From Ovis canadensis (lineage: Eukaryota > Chordata > Mammalia > Artiodactyla > Bovidae), in assembly GCF_042477335.2 (NCBI RefSeq), contig NC_091262.1, positions 46,597,001 through 46,661,000 of the forward strand: a DNA stretch of 64,000 nucleotides, in the 5' to 3' direction. How positions within the stretch are numbered: position 1 is the first letter of the stretch; the number at the start of each line of letters is the position of its first letter. The translations under genes were made by a program, and so were the position numbers. Below the pieces are notes generated by a model. It saw nothing but the letters and a program-made list of their open reading frames with translations, made no database searches and was not told where the DNA came from. Positions 45,640 to 61,122 of the stretch are shown in pieces.

Positions 45640-46500
45640 GGGTGACTGCCCAGCTCCCTCTTGCCCAGGGTGGGAGGGGGGCTCTTGTTCAGGGCCGGGA
45701 AGCCCGACCTCGCCTCTCCCTGGAAGAAGAGGCTCAGGGACCCCGAAAGGAGTGCAGCCCGGAGAACAGTGTGCCCTCCCCTGGAGGTCAGTGGCTTCTC
45801 TGCTGTGGGGAAGTGGGCTCCCAAACACAGCTGTGGGCACCCGCCCAAAGGAAAAGACACCCTCAGCTGTGCAGGCCTCAAGGCTCAGGGTCTCCAAGTC
45901 CATGTTCCCACTGTGGGAGGAGAGACAGGGAGGGGCCCCGGACCTCCACCTGCCAGCCCAGGGTCCAGACAAGGCCCCATCTGGCAAGGTCTATGATGTC
46001 TCCAGGGGGCGCCAGAGAGCTCCCAGTCCACCAGCAGTGGCTTCTGTGGTCCAAATCTGCAGCAAGGCCCCTGCTGTTTAGCTTCCTAGGCTGGGGGCCG
46101 TGGTCATGCAGGGCTAAGCCCGGATATGTGCAGCCACCATTGGCCACACAGTCCTCTCTCTGGCCCTCAGTTGCCCCTTGTGCGAGGGCAGGACCCAAGG
46201 TGGCCCCTCTGTCTCCCAGTCTGGACACCCTCCCAGGCAGGTATGGAGCTTCTCCGAGTCCACCCAAGGGCACCAGGGCTGGGCACACACCAGGCCAGGC
46301 AGAGATGTGTCCCCTCCCTCCCCTCAAGCCAGGCAATGCTGGAGGAGGGGAAGGCGGAGAGGCCCAGAGGCCCGGAATGGAGCCAGCCCAGGAATGACCA
46401 CCCCTGCCGTGCCCCACCCCCACCATGGGCAGCAATCCCCAAGGAGCCACTTCTGCAGGAGAAGGGACCCAGGTGGCAGCTGGCGGTCATAAAGCCATCT
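45640..46500. other. GC-rich stretch with long chance open frames
   Basis: Frames of 251 codons (plus, 45642-46397) and 190 codons (minus, 45878-46450) overlap on opposite strands. Composition is dominated by G, P, S and R, and there is no recognisable domain. I read it as non-coding. Confidence 0.5.
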
Positions 46501-46549
46501 CAAAAAAGGCTCCTGGCAGCCAAGTGTAAGTGCCCGTGCCACGGTGAGT

Positions 46550-46740
46550 AGCAGGCGCCGGTAAATTACCACTGAGGGCTGCACACACACCCCCTCTGTA
46601 TTTATATCTGCCTTGGTGCCTGAAAATGGATATTTATGCATTTTCAATATTCAGGGCAAACGCTCCATCACTCAGCGCTGCGTGGCTGCAGCACATTACA
46701 CCGGCCCCGCCGAGATATTCCTCTTCCACCTGGCTTGCCA
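46550..46740. promoter_or_regulatory. Repeat-free AT/GC mosaic block, candidate enhancer
   Basis: The core GAAAATGGATATTTATGCAT, followed by TTTTCAATATTCAGGG, then GCAGCACATTACACCG and GAGATATTCC, belongs to no repeat I know. Mixed homeodomain- and POU-like cores resemble developmental enhancers. Conservation was not tested. Confidence 0.25.
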
Positions 46741-47869
46741 GCTCAGGAGCTTCCAGGTCGAGCCTGGACCCCAAGCCCTTGCAGAGTCCCCACCCCATCT
46801 GCAGGCCTGTGTGCCCCAAGGGGGAGTGGAGGGAACAAAGGGCCAAGCCAGCCTCTCCTGCGAGCCCCAGGGCTCACTTTACAGACCAGCAGCCAAAGCT
46901 CAGAGAGGTTGGGTGGCCTGGGCAAGGTCACACAGCATCCCCTCTAAGCTACGGTTACCGTCCCCAGGTGGAATGACTCCCTCATCACCAAGGAAAGTGG
47001 CGGCACTGGGCTGTCTCTCCCAATCTCCCTATCTCTCTGGGTATCCTTTGCTTGAGGTCTGTCTCATCCTTGCTCTGATTCTTTCTCTAGATTCCACTGT
47101 GTCTCTGCACCTGTCTGGCTCTCACCAGCTCGGTCTCAGCCTCTCTTGCATCTTTCTCTGACTTCTTTCTTAGTGTCTCCACCTCCGTCACCTCTGGTCC
47201 CTGTGTCTCTCTGTCTCACCCCCCACCCACACTCCACACACACCCCCTTTCTCTTCCTCAGAGCCTCTGTCTTTGTCCAGCCCTGCCTTCTCGACTTCGT
47301 CTTGGGTCTGAGATCAGGGCAACGGGCCAGGGAGCTATCCCGTTGTCCAGGAGGGGCCCCCTTGGGGAGTCAGGTCTCCCCCACACTGGCCCTGTAAAGG
47401 CGAGCCCCACACCCCCTGAGCTGGAAGACCCACAGAGCAGAGTGGAGCTGTAGTGGGAGGTTCTGGAAGCGCAGATTGAGACTCACTGGAAACAAAAGAA
47501 AGATGGGGTGAATTCCCCATGTTGGGCTCTGCAAGATTTCTGATCTGCCGTCCACTGTGACTTTAAAGGGCCCATCTAGTTTGTGACTGAGGTTGAGTGA
47601 TGGGGTCCCTGGGCCTGCCCTTAGCTGAAAGGGTTAACGCACCTGCCCAGTGCCTCCTTTCCCCTTCACCCCACCAGCTGCTCCTTTTCTTTTCTCCCTC
47701 TCTTTCTCTCTCTCTCCATCCATCCATCCCTTTCTCTCTCTGTCAGAAATGATAAGAATTAATTAAATGTGTCCTCAGCTCCTGTCTCCTCACTTCCTTC
47801 AGGGAATTTAACCAGTCCCAGCACCTCAGGCCTTGTTAGATTCCAAGAAAAACATAACCAATGGTGTAC

Positions 47870-48340
47870 TCTGTTGCTACACGTATGTGTGCACGTGGCT
47901 GTCCCTGCCCACAGACACGCACATGGGGGCACGCAGTGTGCTACTGCATGTGTCAGCATGTCCGGCCTGCAGGTTCATCGACACGCACACGACTGTGTAC
48001 AACTCCATATGCGCTCCTGAATCTGGAGACACATGTCAGGATGTTGGTGTGAATATACCTACGAGTCTCTTGGTGTGGGCGTGGCATGCGCGCATCGTGC
48101 GTCTTCACATTTAGGTCCATGCTGTTGAATCTATCCACTTGTGCTGTGAGTCTGGGTAGACCTCATTACCATGCAAGTCTGTTTGGAGGTAGGCACACAT
48201 GCCTCTGTATTCTGGGTGAGGCTGTGTGTGTGCACACAAGCACGCATATCCCTATGTGTGCACATCTAATGGTACGCGTGCACTGGCACATGAGCATGTC
48301 TGGGGGCACGCGGGCCGTGCGTGTGCAGTGTACACACACC
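47870..48340. repeat. Degenerate CA/TG-rich region
   Basis: Many interspersed ACACGCAC, GTGTGTGC and CACGCACG words over about 450 bp without a fixed period. Probably a decayed dinucleotide array. Confidence 0.6.
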
Positions 48341-48499
48341 CACACACCCTGGCTGCCCTGCACGCACGTCTCCTTCCTGGCTCCCTGGGGGCCGGCAGCC
48401 TTGTCCCCTGCAAGAGCCACTGTGCCGCGTCTCAGGGGTGATGTCGGTGGCAGTACGGGCGGCAGGAGCCCGAAGGTAGGAAGGTAGAAGTGGTGCAGG

Positions 48500-48590
48500 G
48501 GAAGGCGCTCGCTAATGAGGCCACCTTCCTTGCCAGCCTGGGAGCTGCTGCCACTAATTATCGCCTCAGTAAGCAGCTCCCCAGGGAAGG
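48500..48590. promoter_or_regulatory. Repeat-free block with paired homeodomain-type cores
   Basis: CGCTAATGAGG at about 48510 and CACTAATTATCGCC at about 48552 flank GC-rich single-copy sequence. Regulatory role is inference only. Confidence 0.2.
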
Positions 48591-48949
48591 GCTGCTGACG
48601 GAGCCCTGCTCTCTCCCTCCCCCCGAGACCTCTTTCCCCACCTCCCAGCAGTCCTGAGATGCTGCAGGAGCCCTGGGCACCAAGAGGAAGGGCAGACAGA
48701 GGGGAGGGCCAGTGCTTCGTCCTCCAGGAGACCTAGGATGCCCGCCTGCCTGCCCATCAGCCTGCTGCCAGGAGCCCACATTCCAGGGTACTCCTCTGTG
48801 TTAGGGCCCGGTCACCAAAAGGCCTCTGGGAATCCAAATGTGCTCCTGGAGAAAGGAAAGCCTACACACCCTGACCCTCACAGACACCAAGCATGCCCCT
48901 GTAATACGAGCACTAGGCCGGGAGTCAACCAGGCCGGCTGATAACCCCG

Positions 48950-49020
48950 GTGCTGTGTGACTTTAGGCGAGCTCCCATGCCTCTCTGGGTCTTGGTTTCC
49001 CTGTCTGTAAAGTAGGGGAA
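48950..49020 (+). repeat. MIR SINE fragment
   Basis: GCTGTGTGACTTTAGGCGAG followed by CTCTCTGGGTCTTGGTTTCC and CTGTCTGTAAAGTAGGG. Confidence 0.7.
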
Positions 49021-49021
49021 G

Positions 49022-49257
49022 AAGACTTGCAATGCAGGGGACACGGGTTTGATCCCTGGTCAGGACCCCACATGCCACAGGGCAACTAAGCCCGCACTGG
49101 GCAACTAGGAGCCTGCGTGCTCTGGTGCCCTCATGCCACTACTGGAGAGTCCATGTGCCATAAGGAAAGATCCCACGTGAGACCCGCATGCCGCAACGAG
49201 GATCCTGCATGCCACAACTAAGACCGACACAGCCAAATAAATAAATATTTTTAAAAA
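49022..49257 (+). mobile_element. CHR-type SINE, head truncated
   Basis: It starts inside the head (GACTTGCAATGCAGGGGACA), runs through GGGCAACTAAGCCCGCACTG, and ends in AAATAAATAAATATTTTTAA. Confidence 0.8.
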
Positions 49258-50429
49258 GAATGGCGAGACACAAGCCTGTTTCAGATAGTACAGAGATGGG
49301 CATCTGCTGTGTGTTTATTTTCATGTGTATATTCTCATGCGTATGTGTGTGTTTGTGTGTACTTAGCACATCAGACCCCTGATTTCACAAATATTGCTTA
49401 AGAGAAGGCAGTGAGCCAGTTTAAAGAAAAATGTTCAGTGAATGAGAAGAAAACCTGGCTTCTGAGTATGACAAAGTCCTGATGGACGTTGACAAGTGAC
49501 TGCAGCCCCAGGCCAGAGGGTCTCTGAGGCCCTTCCCTCTCCAAGAAGTGGTGGGTTCAGACGCCCAGGCCCCCTAGAACGAGAAATACACAGGCCGGGC
49601 CCTGGTTTCCACCTTGTCCTCATCAGCACCAAGATACGCCAGCACCAGGAGCGGCAGGAGAAGTTGCTACCTGGCCACAGGCCCCCATATGACCTCAGAG
49701 GACACAGAGTTTCCACAAGCATGGCCCCTGGTGTGATTCAGGCCAGATGAGGCCAGGGCACAGGATTGACCCAGACTGAAGGCAGATGTGGCCGGGGTCT
49801 TAACAGAGACGGTTAAGGCTGGGCCTGGCGTGTCCGGGGGGTCAGCAGCCACACCTCCCTTAGAGGCTGGGGGGGATTCTGAGCCCCCCGGTCCGGTGAA
49901 TAAGCTCTTCCACCTGTGCTGCCCAGGGGAGAGCCACCTGTCCCACGGCCCCAGTGTCTCTGTCCTCCAAGTGGCCGAGTATGAATCACAGGGATTTACA
50001 GCCCAGCCTCGAGTGGGATTTATGGGTCTGTCTCAAGCCCGGCCAGCGGGGAGTGGCCGCCCGTCAGTCCCCCATTGCAGCTGATTGATGAGAATGTTTC
50101 CTGCCAAGAAAAATCCCCTCTGTGGCAGGCAGCCGAGAGCAAGGCTCCCAGGCCCAGGGGCCAGCCCCTCACCCCATACCTGTCCCCAGCCTGGTCCCTT
50201 CTCCTGTGCTTACAGCTCACACCTTCCCACGATTCCCCCAGCCCCACACGCTGACAGCCAAACAGTAGGTGCACCCAAGGGCCCCAGTTTCCAGGCTAGC
50301 ATTCCACCTTCCCAGATCTGCCACTCGCTCATCCCTGGGAACAGTGCGCTTCGAACAAATCCATCCCAGGCCTCGAGGCTGGACATGCCAAATTCCAGAA
50401 TGAATTTCTGAAGGAATCCAGAACACACA

Positions 50430-50520
50430 CACACACATACTTCACAGATGAAGAACCAGAAGTCCAGAGAGGGACGGGCCTTGCCCAGAGTCACACAGCA
50501 GCACAATGGTGTAGCTGAGA
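50430..50520 (-). repeat. MIR SINE, antisense
   Basis: CTTCACAGATGAAGAACCAG, AGGGACGGGCCTTGCCCAGA and GTCACACAGCAGCAC. Confidence 0.65.
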
Positions 50521-50639
50521 CCTGAGCCCACAAGACCCTGGACTAGTCAAGTCAGTGTCTGATCCCAGTTGATTGTCCTATAGCCTCAGGGATAGTTTTC
50601 ACCTCCAGATAAGGGCTTCTCTTCTCCAGAGAATTCACA

Positions 50640-50830
50640 GACCTGAGTTTGAATTCCTGCTCTATCACTTTGTATCTGAGAGTCACCACTTCTCTGTGCC
50701 TGCTTCCTCACCTGAAAAGTGAGGCTCAAAAATAGTCCTGACCTCTTGGGGTCATTATGAGGTTCAAGTGATACAATATAGGTGAAGTCCCAGGGCAGAG
50801 CTGGATTCCTGGCAGTGCTTGATAGGTGTT
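50640..50830 (+). repeat. MIR SINE, nearly complete
   Basis: ACCTGAGTTTGAATTCCTGC, CTCTGTGCCTGCTTCCTCAC, TTATGAGGTTCAAGTGATAC and the tail CTGGCAGTGCTTGATAGGTG span most of the MIR consensus. Confidence 0.75.
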
Positions 50831-51479
50831 GGAAATTGTCCTCCTTCATCTCTGATGTCTCAAAATGCCCCCTGCTCCCTGATTTGTTAGGGGATGAAGG
50901 TAGGGCAGGTGGAGCAGGAGGAAAAGGAGAGGATATATGTAGGGCTGCAGAACAGGAGTGAGACCCCGTCCTGCTGAAGGAAATCCTGGAAGGCTGCCTG
51001 GAAGAGGTGACATCAAGCAAAGGAAGCAGAGCTCTACCTCTCTTGTTCTGAGGCTACCTGGGGACTTTCCTGAACACCACAGGGCTATGGGGAAGTACCC
51101 TGCCCTGAAAGACAATCCCAGCCCTAGACCAGCCCCAGCACAAGCTGCTTCCCTGAGTGATCTGGGGGCGAGTCCCTCTCCTCTGCAGGCACCTGCAAAA
51201 CAGGGCCAGGCAGGACCAGACCACACTCTCTGGAAGGCATCTTCCAGTTCTGAGCTTCAGACAAGCCCATCCAGACCCATCCCATGCAGTACCCAAATCT
51301 TACCACTGGGTGACAGCCGGGAGCAAAGCCAGAATCTGGCCTCCGTGGCTGCTGCCGACCAGTCCCTCCCCGCAGCACTAGATGTTCTTTGCTTCCCCAC
51401 GCCCTCAGCTGACTCTCCCGCGAACCGGAGCTGAGGGATCACCCCCATCCAGACATGCGCTGCAGAACAACCTGCATTC

Positions 51480-51570
51480 TCTACTTCTCAGATGAGAAAA
51501 CTGAGTCCAGAAGAGGGAAGCATCTGTTCAAGGTCACACATCACACACGGCAGAGCCTGGTCTCTAACCC
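51480..51570 (-). repeat. MIR SINE, antisense
   Basis: CTTCTCAGATGAGAAAACTG, AGTCCAGAAGAGGGAAGCAT and TTCAAGGTCACACATCACAC. Confidence 0.65.
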
Positions 51571-51759
51571 TTTTCCCAGCCCCCGGACCCCTAGCAGAAG
51601 CCGTGTGAAGGGAGGACTGGAGTCAGGGAGTCTTGGGCTGGAACCCTGGTGCCCCCACCCGTAACTGTGCATTATCACGAGACAGGATCCCCACCGTGTC
51701 TGATCCTCAGCTTAGTAGATGCGTGGTGCCTGGCAAGAACTTAACACACGAAGCTACTT

Positions 51760-51870
51760 CTTTGTTTCCAGTATATTTGACACCCTACAAGAGCAGACAC
51801 GTGTCTATCTGACTCACCTTGGCATCCCCAGAGCCTAGCATGGGGAGGATGTTCAGAGAATAATAGCTGC
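51760..51870 (+). repeat. L2 LINE 3' end
   Basis: AGCAGACACGTGTCTATCTG, TTGGCATCCCCAGAGCCTAG and CATGGGGAGGATG. Confidence 0.5.
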
Positions 51871-52949
51871 CCAGAGGCTCTCTCCCTCCTGGCCCTGTCT
51901 GCCACTCAGTATAAGGGTTTCCCCCTCCTCGAATCCCTTCCCCCTCCCCTTGGCAGCCCACACCCACCCAGGCCCTGAAGCGATGGTCCCTGGCCCCCCA
52001 CCTTTTCTCCCATGTCTCTCAGCCCCCACTGTTCTCTGTCCCTGCCTCTCCTTCGGTCCCTCTCTCCTGCTGAGTCCCCACTCTGCACCATACACTGTGT
52101 TTACAAGAAAACCATGACAGTTTTTTATTTCTCTCTTTTGTCTCCCGTCCTCCCCTGAAGGGAAACGTGTTTCCACTCTCCCAGGAAAAAATGAAGGCTC
52201 CAGAAGAGAAACGGCAAACAAAGGACAGTGGGCCCCGTGGGTGCCCCCCAGCCCCACCCGTGGGCCGCATGCACACACGCCTCCCCAACCCTCCTCTTGT
52301 GTGGGCCTCCAAGGACGGCTCTGTTATTTTGGGGGTAATTGAAAGTGTCGATCTTTATTCTAGAGGATAAACTAGGCAGAGAGACGTGTGGAGCAAGAGG
52401 CAGAGAGAAGAGAGCAGAGGGAGGCAGAAAGACGGAGGGGAGAAAAGCCAGATGGAAGAACGTGGACTCCACAAGGAGAGAGGAGAAGCCGGAAGGAACA
52501 GGTCGGCAGCAGATTCTGCCTCCAGCGAACTTGGAGAGGCAGCTTCTGACCCCTCCGGGAAGCCAGGGGCATTTGTCCATCAACTAGCTTCCCGTCCCCA
52601 CCTGGGCCAAGGACCAGGAACAGGAAGGGTGGGGGCAGGGAGAAGGAGTCTGACTTGTCTTGGTCAGTGAGGGCTCACCAATCAGGTGACTGGAGGGCTG
52701 AGAGCCAGGCAGCAGCTCCTCAGCCCCCGACCCTGGGCTAGGAATCACGCCATCCTGAGCCCAGAGACCCTCCTGAGCTCCCTGCCTGCAGCCCACTCTA
52801 CCCAATCTGCACCTGGGCATGTCAAGTGGCGGGGAGAGGGGGTTCTCATGGTGTCTCTGCTCTGATTCTCCGGGGCAGTGGGCTGTGAGGGAGCCTGGGG
52901 GCAGGTGAGTATGTGCATGAGATCAGGAGGTACTTGGAGAGAGCAGGGT

Positions 52950-53090
52950 CTGGGATAGTGGACGTGCGTGTGTCCGGTGTGTGTGTGTCCGTGTGTGTGA
53001 GTGGGTTTGGTGTCGGGGCATGTGTGTGAAGTAGGGTGTGTGGTCTGAGCGTGTGCGTGCGTGCGTGTGCACGTGCGAGCAGCGCTGTAA
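52950..53090. repeat. TG-rich imperfect microsatellite
   Basis: Runs of TGTGTGTG separated by CCGTG and GAGTGG words, ending in GTGTGCGTGCGTGCGTGTGC. Alternating purine-pyrimidine, Z-DNA-prone and probably length-variable. Confidence 0.8.
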
Positions 53091-53972
53091 GGCGCGTCTG
53101 TGCTTTGTCCCCACGCATTTGTGGGTTAAGGACAAGTGTGTGCGCGCAACCCCTACCTGTGAGCCTGTGAGCGGTCTGGCAGTGTGTTCCCACCAGCAGG
53201 GCCCCTCTTTGACTCCTGGCTCAGGGCCACCATCCTCCCAACTCCTGGGAGCCAGAGTAACCTCTGGCCCTCAGGATCCGTCCAGCAACAACAGAAGGGC
53301 GGCCACCTACCCACTCCCCCCCAACCTGGCCAGCGTCCAGGAGGGTCATGTGACTGCAGTTTCACCACCAAGCCCAGGCAGGGGTGGGCTCCCCCCACCC
53401 TCAGGAGAGATGGGCAGAAGCTCTGGTAGGCATCCTGCCGTGCACATGACTCTCACCTACCTTACTATGTCTGCCCACACCGGGACAGCACTTTCTCATC
53501 CTCCCACCCAGCCACCCCCTGAACTCCTGGAAGGCGTGGCTGGGACTCTGAGGCACAGTCAGAGCTTGGCATAGGGCAGGAGCTCAGCAAATGTTTGCTG
53601 AATGGATGAATGACTGTGTCTGTGTGATCTGGGACCCGGCTACCTGAGGGTACAGGCTGAAGTCCTGCATGGGTCAGACCAGGGCTTCCGGCCAGGTCAA
53701 GCGTGGCCCCCAAGTTGTTCAGAAGGGGTGCAGTCAGCGCCCAGACAGGCCTGAGAGGCCATGCCCACTGACCTTCTCCAGGTCCTCTACCTGGTCACCA
53801 CCACAGTGGAGGCAAGGCCAAGAGCTGGGGACTGCTTTGTCGAAAGGTTTGTCTCAAGCTAAATGACCCTCTCACTTTGTGGGCTGAGGCACCAGGGAGG
53901 CCCCATTTACTTACTCTGGAGGCCACAGCCCATTATTGGCAGGGTCATCTCTCTTTCGAACATCTTCATCCC

Positions 53973-54104
53973 CCTGGGGCTTCCCTGGCAGTCCAGTGGT
54001 TAAGACTCTGCATTGCCAATGCAGGGGGCACAGCTTCAATCCCCTGGTCAGGGAACTAGGATCCTACATGCTGCATGGTCCAGCCAAAAAATAGAAGGAA
54101 AAAG
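53973..54104 (+). mobile_element. CHR-type SINE, short
   Basis: The head GGGGCTTCCCTGGCAGTCCA, then CAGGGAACTAGGATCCTACA and a GCCAAAAAATAG tail. The body duplication seen in longer copies is absent. Confidence 0.85.
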
Positions 54105-54316
54105 TCTACCTGCGCCAAAGATTCACCCTGAATCCTCCAGCCTGCTATCCTTCCTTGGGAACCACAAACCAAGGGTTAGTTCTAGCTCTGGGGCGAACAC
54201 ACAGCCCCGGCCCATCCTTATCTGGTAACAGCTGGGGCCACGAGGCTGCAGGTCTGCCCCAGACAGAGCCACAGAGGCAAAAACGAACATTCAGTCCTAA
54301 TATAATATATTAAGAC

Positions 54317-54595
54317 TGCTGCTGCTGCTGCTGCTAAGTTGCATCAGTTGTGTCCAACTCTGTGCGACCCCATAGACGGCAGCCCACCAGGCTCCTCTGT
54401 CCCTGGGATTCTCAAGGCAAGAACACTGGAGTGGGTTGCCATTTCCTTCTCCAAAGCATGAAAGTGAAAAGTGAAAGTGAAGTCGCTTAGTCATGTCTGA
54501 CTCTTAGCGACCCCATGGACTATAGCCTACCAGGCTCCTCCATCCATGGGATTCTCCAGGCAAGAGTACTAGAGTAGGTTGCCATTGCCTTCTCC
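54317..54595 (-). mobile_element. Bov-A2 SINE (dimeric), antisense, intact ends
   Basis: Two inverted Bov-A monomers are joined by the AAAGTGAAAAGTGAAAGTGA linker, with a (CTG)n start. ATATTAAGACT flanks it at 54306-54316 and 54596-54606 as an exact 11-bp target-site duplication, suggesting a recent insertion. Confidence 0.92.
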
Positions 54596-54635
54596 ATATT
54601 AAGACTATATAAGTCCTAAAATAACCCACCCCAAA

Positions 54636-54783
54636 CTGAGCCCTGACTCTGCTTACCAAACCCGATCACACTCTGAGTCCTGACCCTGTCACACATTGAG
54701 CCCTGGCCCTGATCACATACTGCGCGCTGATCCTGGTCACACACTGCGCCCTGACCTTGGTCATGAACTGAGCCTGGACCTTT
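54636..54783. repeat. Degenerate minisatellite, about 25-bp unit
   Basis: About five imperfect copies of a unit built on CTGAGCCCTGACCCTG then GTCACACA. It would read PDHTLRADPGHTLRPDLGHE on the plus strand, but there is no sign that it is translated. Confidence 0.7.
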
Positions 54784-55381
54784 ATTTAGAGACAGGCCAT
54801 TATTTTGTCATCTGGCCAAAGCTATTTCCCTGGCTCTGGGCCTCAGTTTTCTTCTTTTTTCTAATGGAGGGCCTTGGGATAAACTGATCATTAAATCAGA
54901 AAACTCCTACTCAGAGGTTGGCTTGTAGTTTCCCCGACCTGGTGACAGTGGAGAGCATCAGCCACTGCCACCTGCCAGCCCCCACCCCCAACCAACACAT
55001 TCAGCCCAAGCATCACTAATTTTTGCAGCCACCATGATAAATGGCATTGTCGGCAGAACGACGTCTTTCTAATCTGCTGCAAGACAGACGGGTCCCTGAG
55101 CTCGCTGGCTGTCTCTTGAGCCTGCCCAGACCAGACTTGTGGAGGAGTACGGAGGACAGGACAGACACAATACCCCAGGCCTGCATGCTGGGGTGGGAAG
55201 GGGAGGACATTTCAGCCCCAGAGTCAGGAATGACCCCACTGGGGTTTTCTACAAGCCCCCCTTTTAAAATATTCAGTTGTTTGTTTCTTTTTAATATTCC
55301 GAAGATAGTCTCTGCTCCTTTCTACCTAAAGTTAGTTCTTCAATACCATTTTCATTTTCAGTTAAAATGAAATTGGATATT

Positions 55382-55712
55382 GGACTTCCCTGGTGGATCA
55401 ATGGTAAAGAATCCTCCTGCCAACGCAGGAGACGCAGGTTCGATCCCTGGTATGGGAAGATCCCACATGCTGCAGAGCAACTAAGCCTGTGCACATAAAC
55501 TACTGAGCCATACTCTAGGGTCCAAGACCTACTGAGCCCACGTGCCGTGACCAATGAGCCCATGTGCCCTGGAGCCCGTGCTCCACGACAGTGGAGGCCA
55601 CCGCAGTGAGAAGCCCGTGCATCGCGACTAGGGGGCAGCCCCCACTCGCGGCAGCTAGAGAAAAGAGCGCACGCAGCAACAAGGACCCAGCGCGGCCAAA
55701 AGTGAGTGAGAA
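55382..55712 (+). mobile_element. CHR-type SINE, long form
   Basis: The head GGACTTCCCTGGTGGATCAA, a B-box region and a body with repeated GAGCCCATGTGCC-type phrases, ending GCGCGGCCAAAAGTGAGTGA. It keeps many CpGs, so it may be a young or GC-rich subfamily. Confidence 0.85.
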
Positions 55713-56359
55713 AATTTAAAAGCAAAGATAAAACCTGAATACTGCTCAGATTCACAGGGATGAACCATCAGACACTGGTTCCTAGTGGCCCCTTCCTCCT
55801 GCCTCCTGCTTCAGGGACAGAGGCTGCGGAGGAACACGCCTCTGCCTGAGCCATCAGGTCTGGGGCAGATTCAGCCTCCTCTCGTGCTTCCCTGAACCCC
55901 TCTCCCTCAACAGTTCCTGCTCCCCTTCCTCACTTCCAGGGGCTGCAGAGCAGTGCTCCCCACATCTCCTGCGGCCAGCGGAGCTAGGAGAGGGGCTTGC
56001 CCCAGGAGTGAGGGCGATCAGAACAGGGGATCTGGATACCAAGAATTAGGGAAGGACGAACATCAGCCCCCAAGACCCCAGCCTCCCCAGAGACCAGCAG
56101 GAGAGCGGGCACCAGGCAGTTCAAAAGCAGCCAGGCCAGAAGGGGTGGGGGCTCTGGGCACTGCCCGGACTCATGAGTGAGGCAACACTGCCCCCTACCG
56201 GTTATTCACAGCTCTCTCCTCTCCTCTGCCACCAGACGCTAGAGGGCTAACCGATTGGGGTGGGGACACACAGGTGACTCTCCAAAGACAGCATGTGACA
56301 TACAGACCCTCCTCCCAGCAGCTCCCTTCCCCTTTCCGTCCCCCCTACGCTGATCCCTA

Positions 56360-56650
56360 GCTTCCAGGCTCTGCCTGTCTTGCCTAACCTGCTGTCACTG
56401 CCCAAGGAATTCTGAATAGACCACATCTCCTCTAGCCCCATCACCCTGAGGACAAACCCTGAGTCCCCTTCAAGCTGCCCACTATCTGGTCTCAGGCCAG
56501 CCTCCAAGAGCCTAGGTGCCCGCCCTCTGCGCCTGCCCTGGTTCCCTACTCTTGTACCCTTTGGTCCCACCTGTGTGCCATCCTCTTCATCTTTACCTCC
56601 ACCGAGAATACCCTCCATGCTACTCACTGTCTCTGCTCATTCCTAGGGTT
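56360..56650 (+). repeat. L2 LINE fragment
   Basis: CCTGAGGACAAACCCTGAGT, TATCTGGTCTCAGGCCAGCC and ACTGTCTCTGCTCATTCCTA follow L2 order. Confidence 0.5.
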
Positions 56651-57093
56651 CCTCCCCCAGGAAAACTGCCCTCCTCCATCCCCAACCCACATGGCCCCTG
56701 TTTCCTGTGCTCACATGCACTCACCCTGCTCCTCACTCCTCTCTCGGATCCTGGCCACCATCAGGGATCAGAATCAAACAGTTCAGGAGCTGGAGGGAAA
56801 CTGGCCATCTTCTAGGTGCCTCCTCCCCCTTCACTGAGGCCCAAAGAGTTGTGGGAGCACACAAGGCCACACAGCACACTCAGGGCAGACGCGGGGCTGG
56901 AGCTCAGCTCCCCAGAGCCTCCACCCGGGGCTCCCTGGAGGACACAGAGCTGCCTCCCCTGGTGAGCCACAGCAGAACATCTCCTAGACAAGGACCCCTC
57001 CCACACCTCGCAGTATCCCCAGCTGCTCAACCAGGGCAGGGCCCAAAGAAAGCAGCTGTGTTTGCAAAACCGAGGAATAAATAAATGAAAATA

Positions 57094-57099
57094 TTTATC
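57094..57099 (-). promoter_or_regulatory. Possible variant poly(A) signal for ODF3L1
   Basis: On the minus strand GATAAA (within AGATAAATATT) lies about 130 nt after the stop codon. No AATAAA or ATTAAA was seen between the stop and this point. GATAAA is a known but rare variant, so usage is uncertain. Confidence 0.25.
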
Positions 57100-57229
57100 T
57101 AACGCCTTCTATGTGCTGGACACAGCAGGCACCAGCTCTGCTACTTAAAATCTGGGTAAGTCGCTCAATTCGGTACAGAAAAATAACTTCCGGGGACAGG
57201 GTGGTGGGGGGAGTGCACCAGGAGGGGCC

Positions 57230-60879
<3,650 letters not shown>

Positions 60880-61114
60880 GTCTGGGGCCAAGCGGGGGGC
60901 AGAGCAGCTACTGAGAGACGTGGAGCACCGGGCAAGGAGCTGGGCCTGGGTGAGACCTGTTCCGGGCACCCCTGCCCAGGCCCCTGTGTTCACTCTCTCT
61001 CCCCAACGCCACAGGCGGCGTGAGGGCTGAGAAGCAGAGCAATCCTCCTACTTGAGCAGCTGAGGCTGTCTGGGGTGCAGCCAGCTGCAGGGCCCCGCAG
61101 GCAAGAGCTAAGGA

Positions 61115-61122
61115 TGACATCA
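61115..61122. promoter_or_regulatory. CRE-like site upstream of ODF3L1
   Basis: TGACATCA, one base from the palindromic CRE TGACGTCA, lies about 236 bp upstream of the ODF3L1 start codon. CREM acts through such sites in post-meiotic male germ cells, which would fit a testis gene. Use here is inference. Confidence 0.3.

Noticed and set aside
45642..46397. 251-codon plus-strand open frame
   Set aside because: Opposite-strand frames of 190 and 125 codons overlap it. Composition is GC-driven and no homology is recognised.
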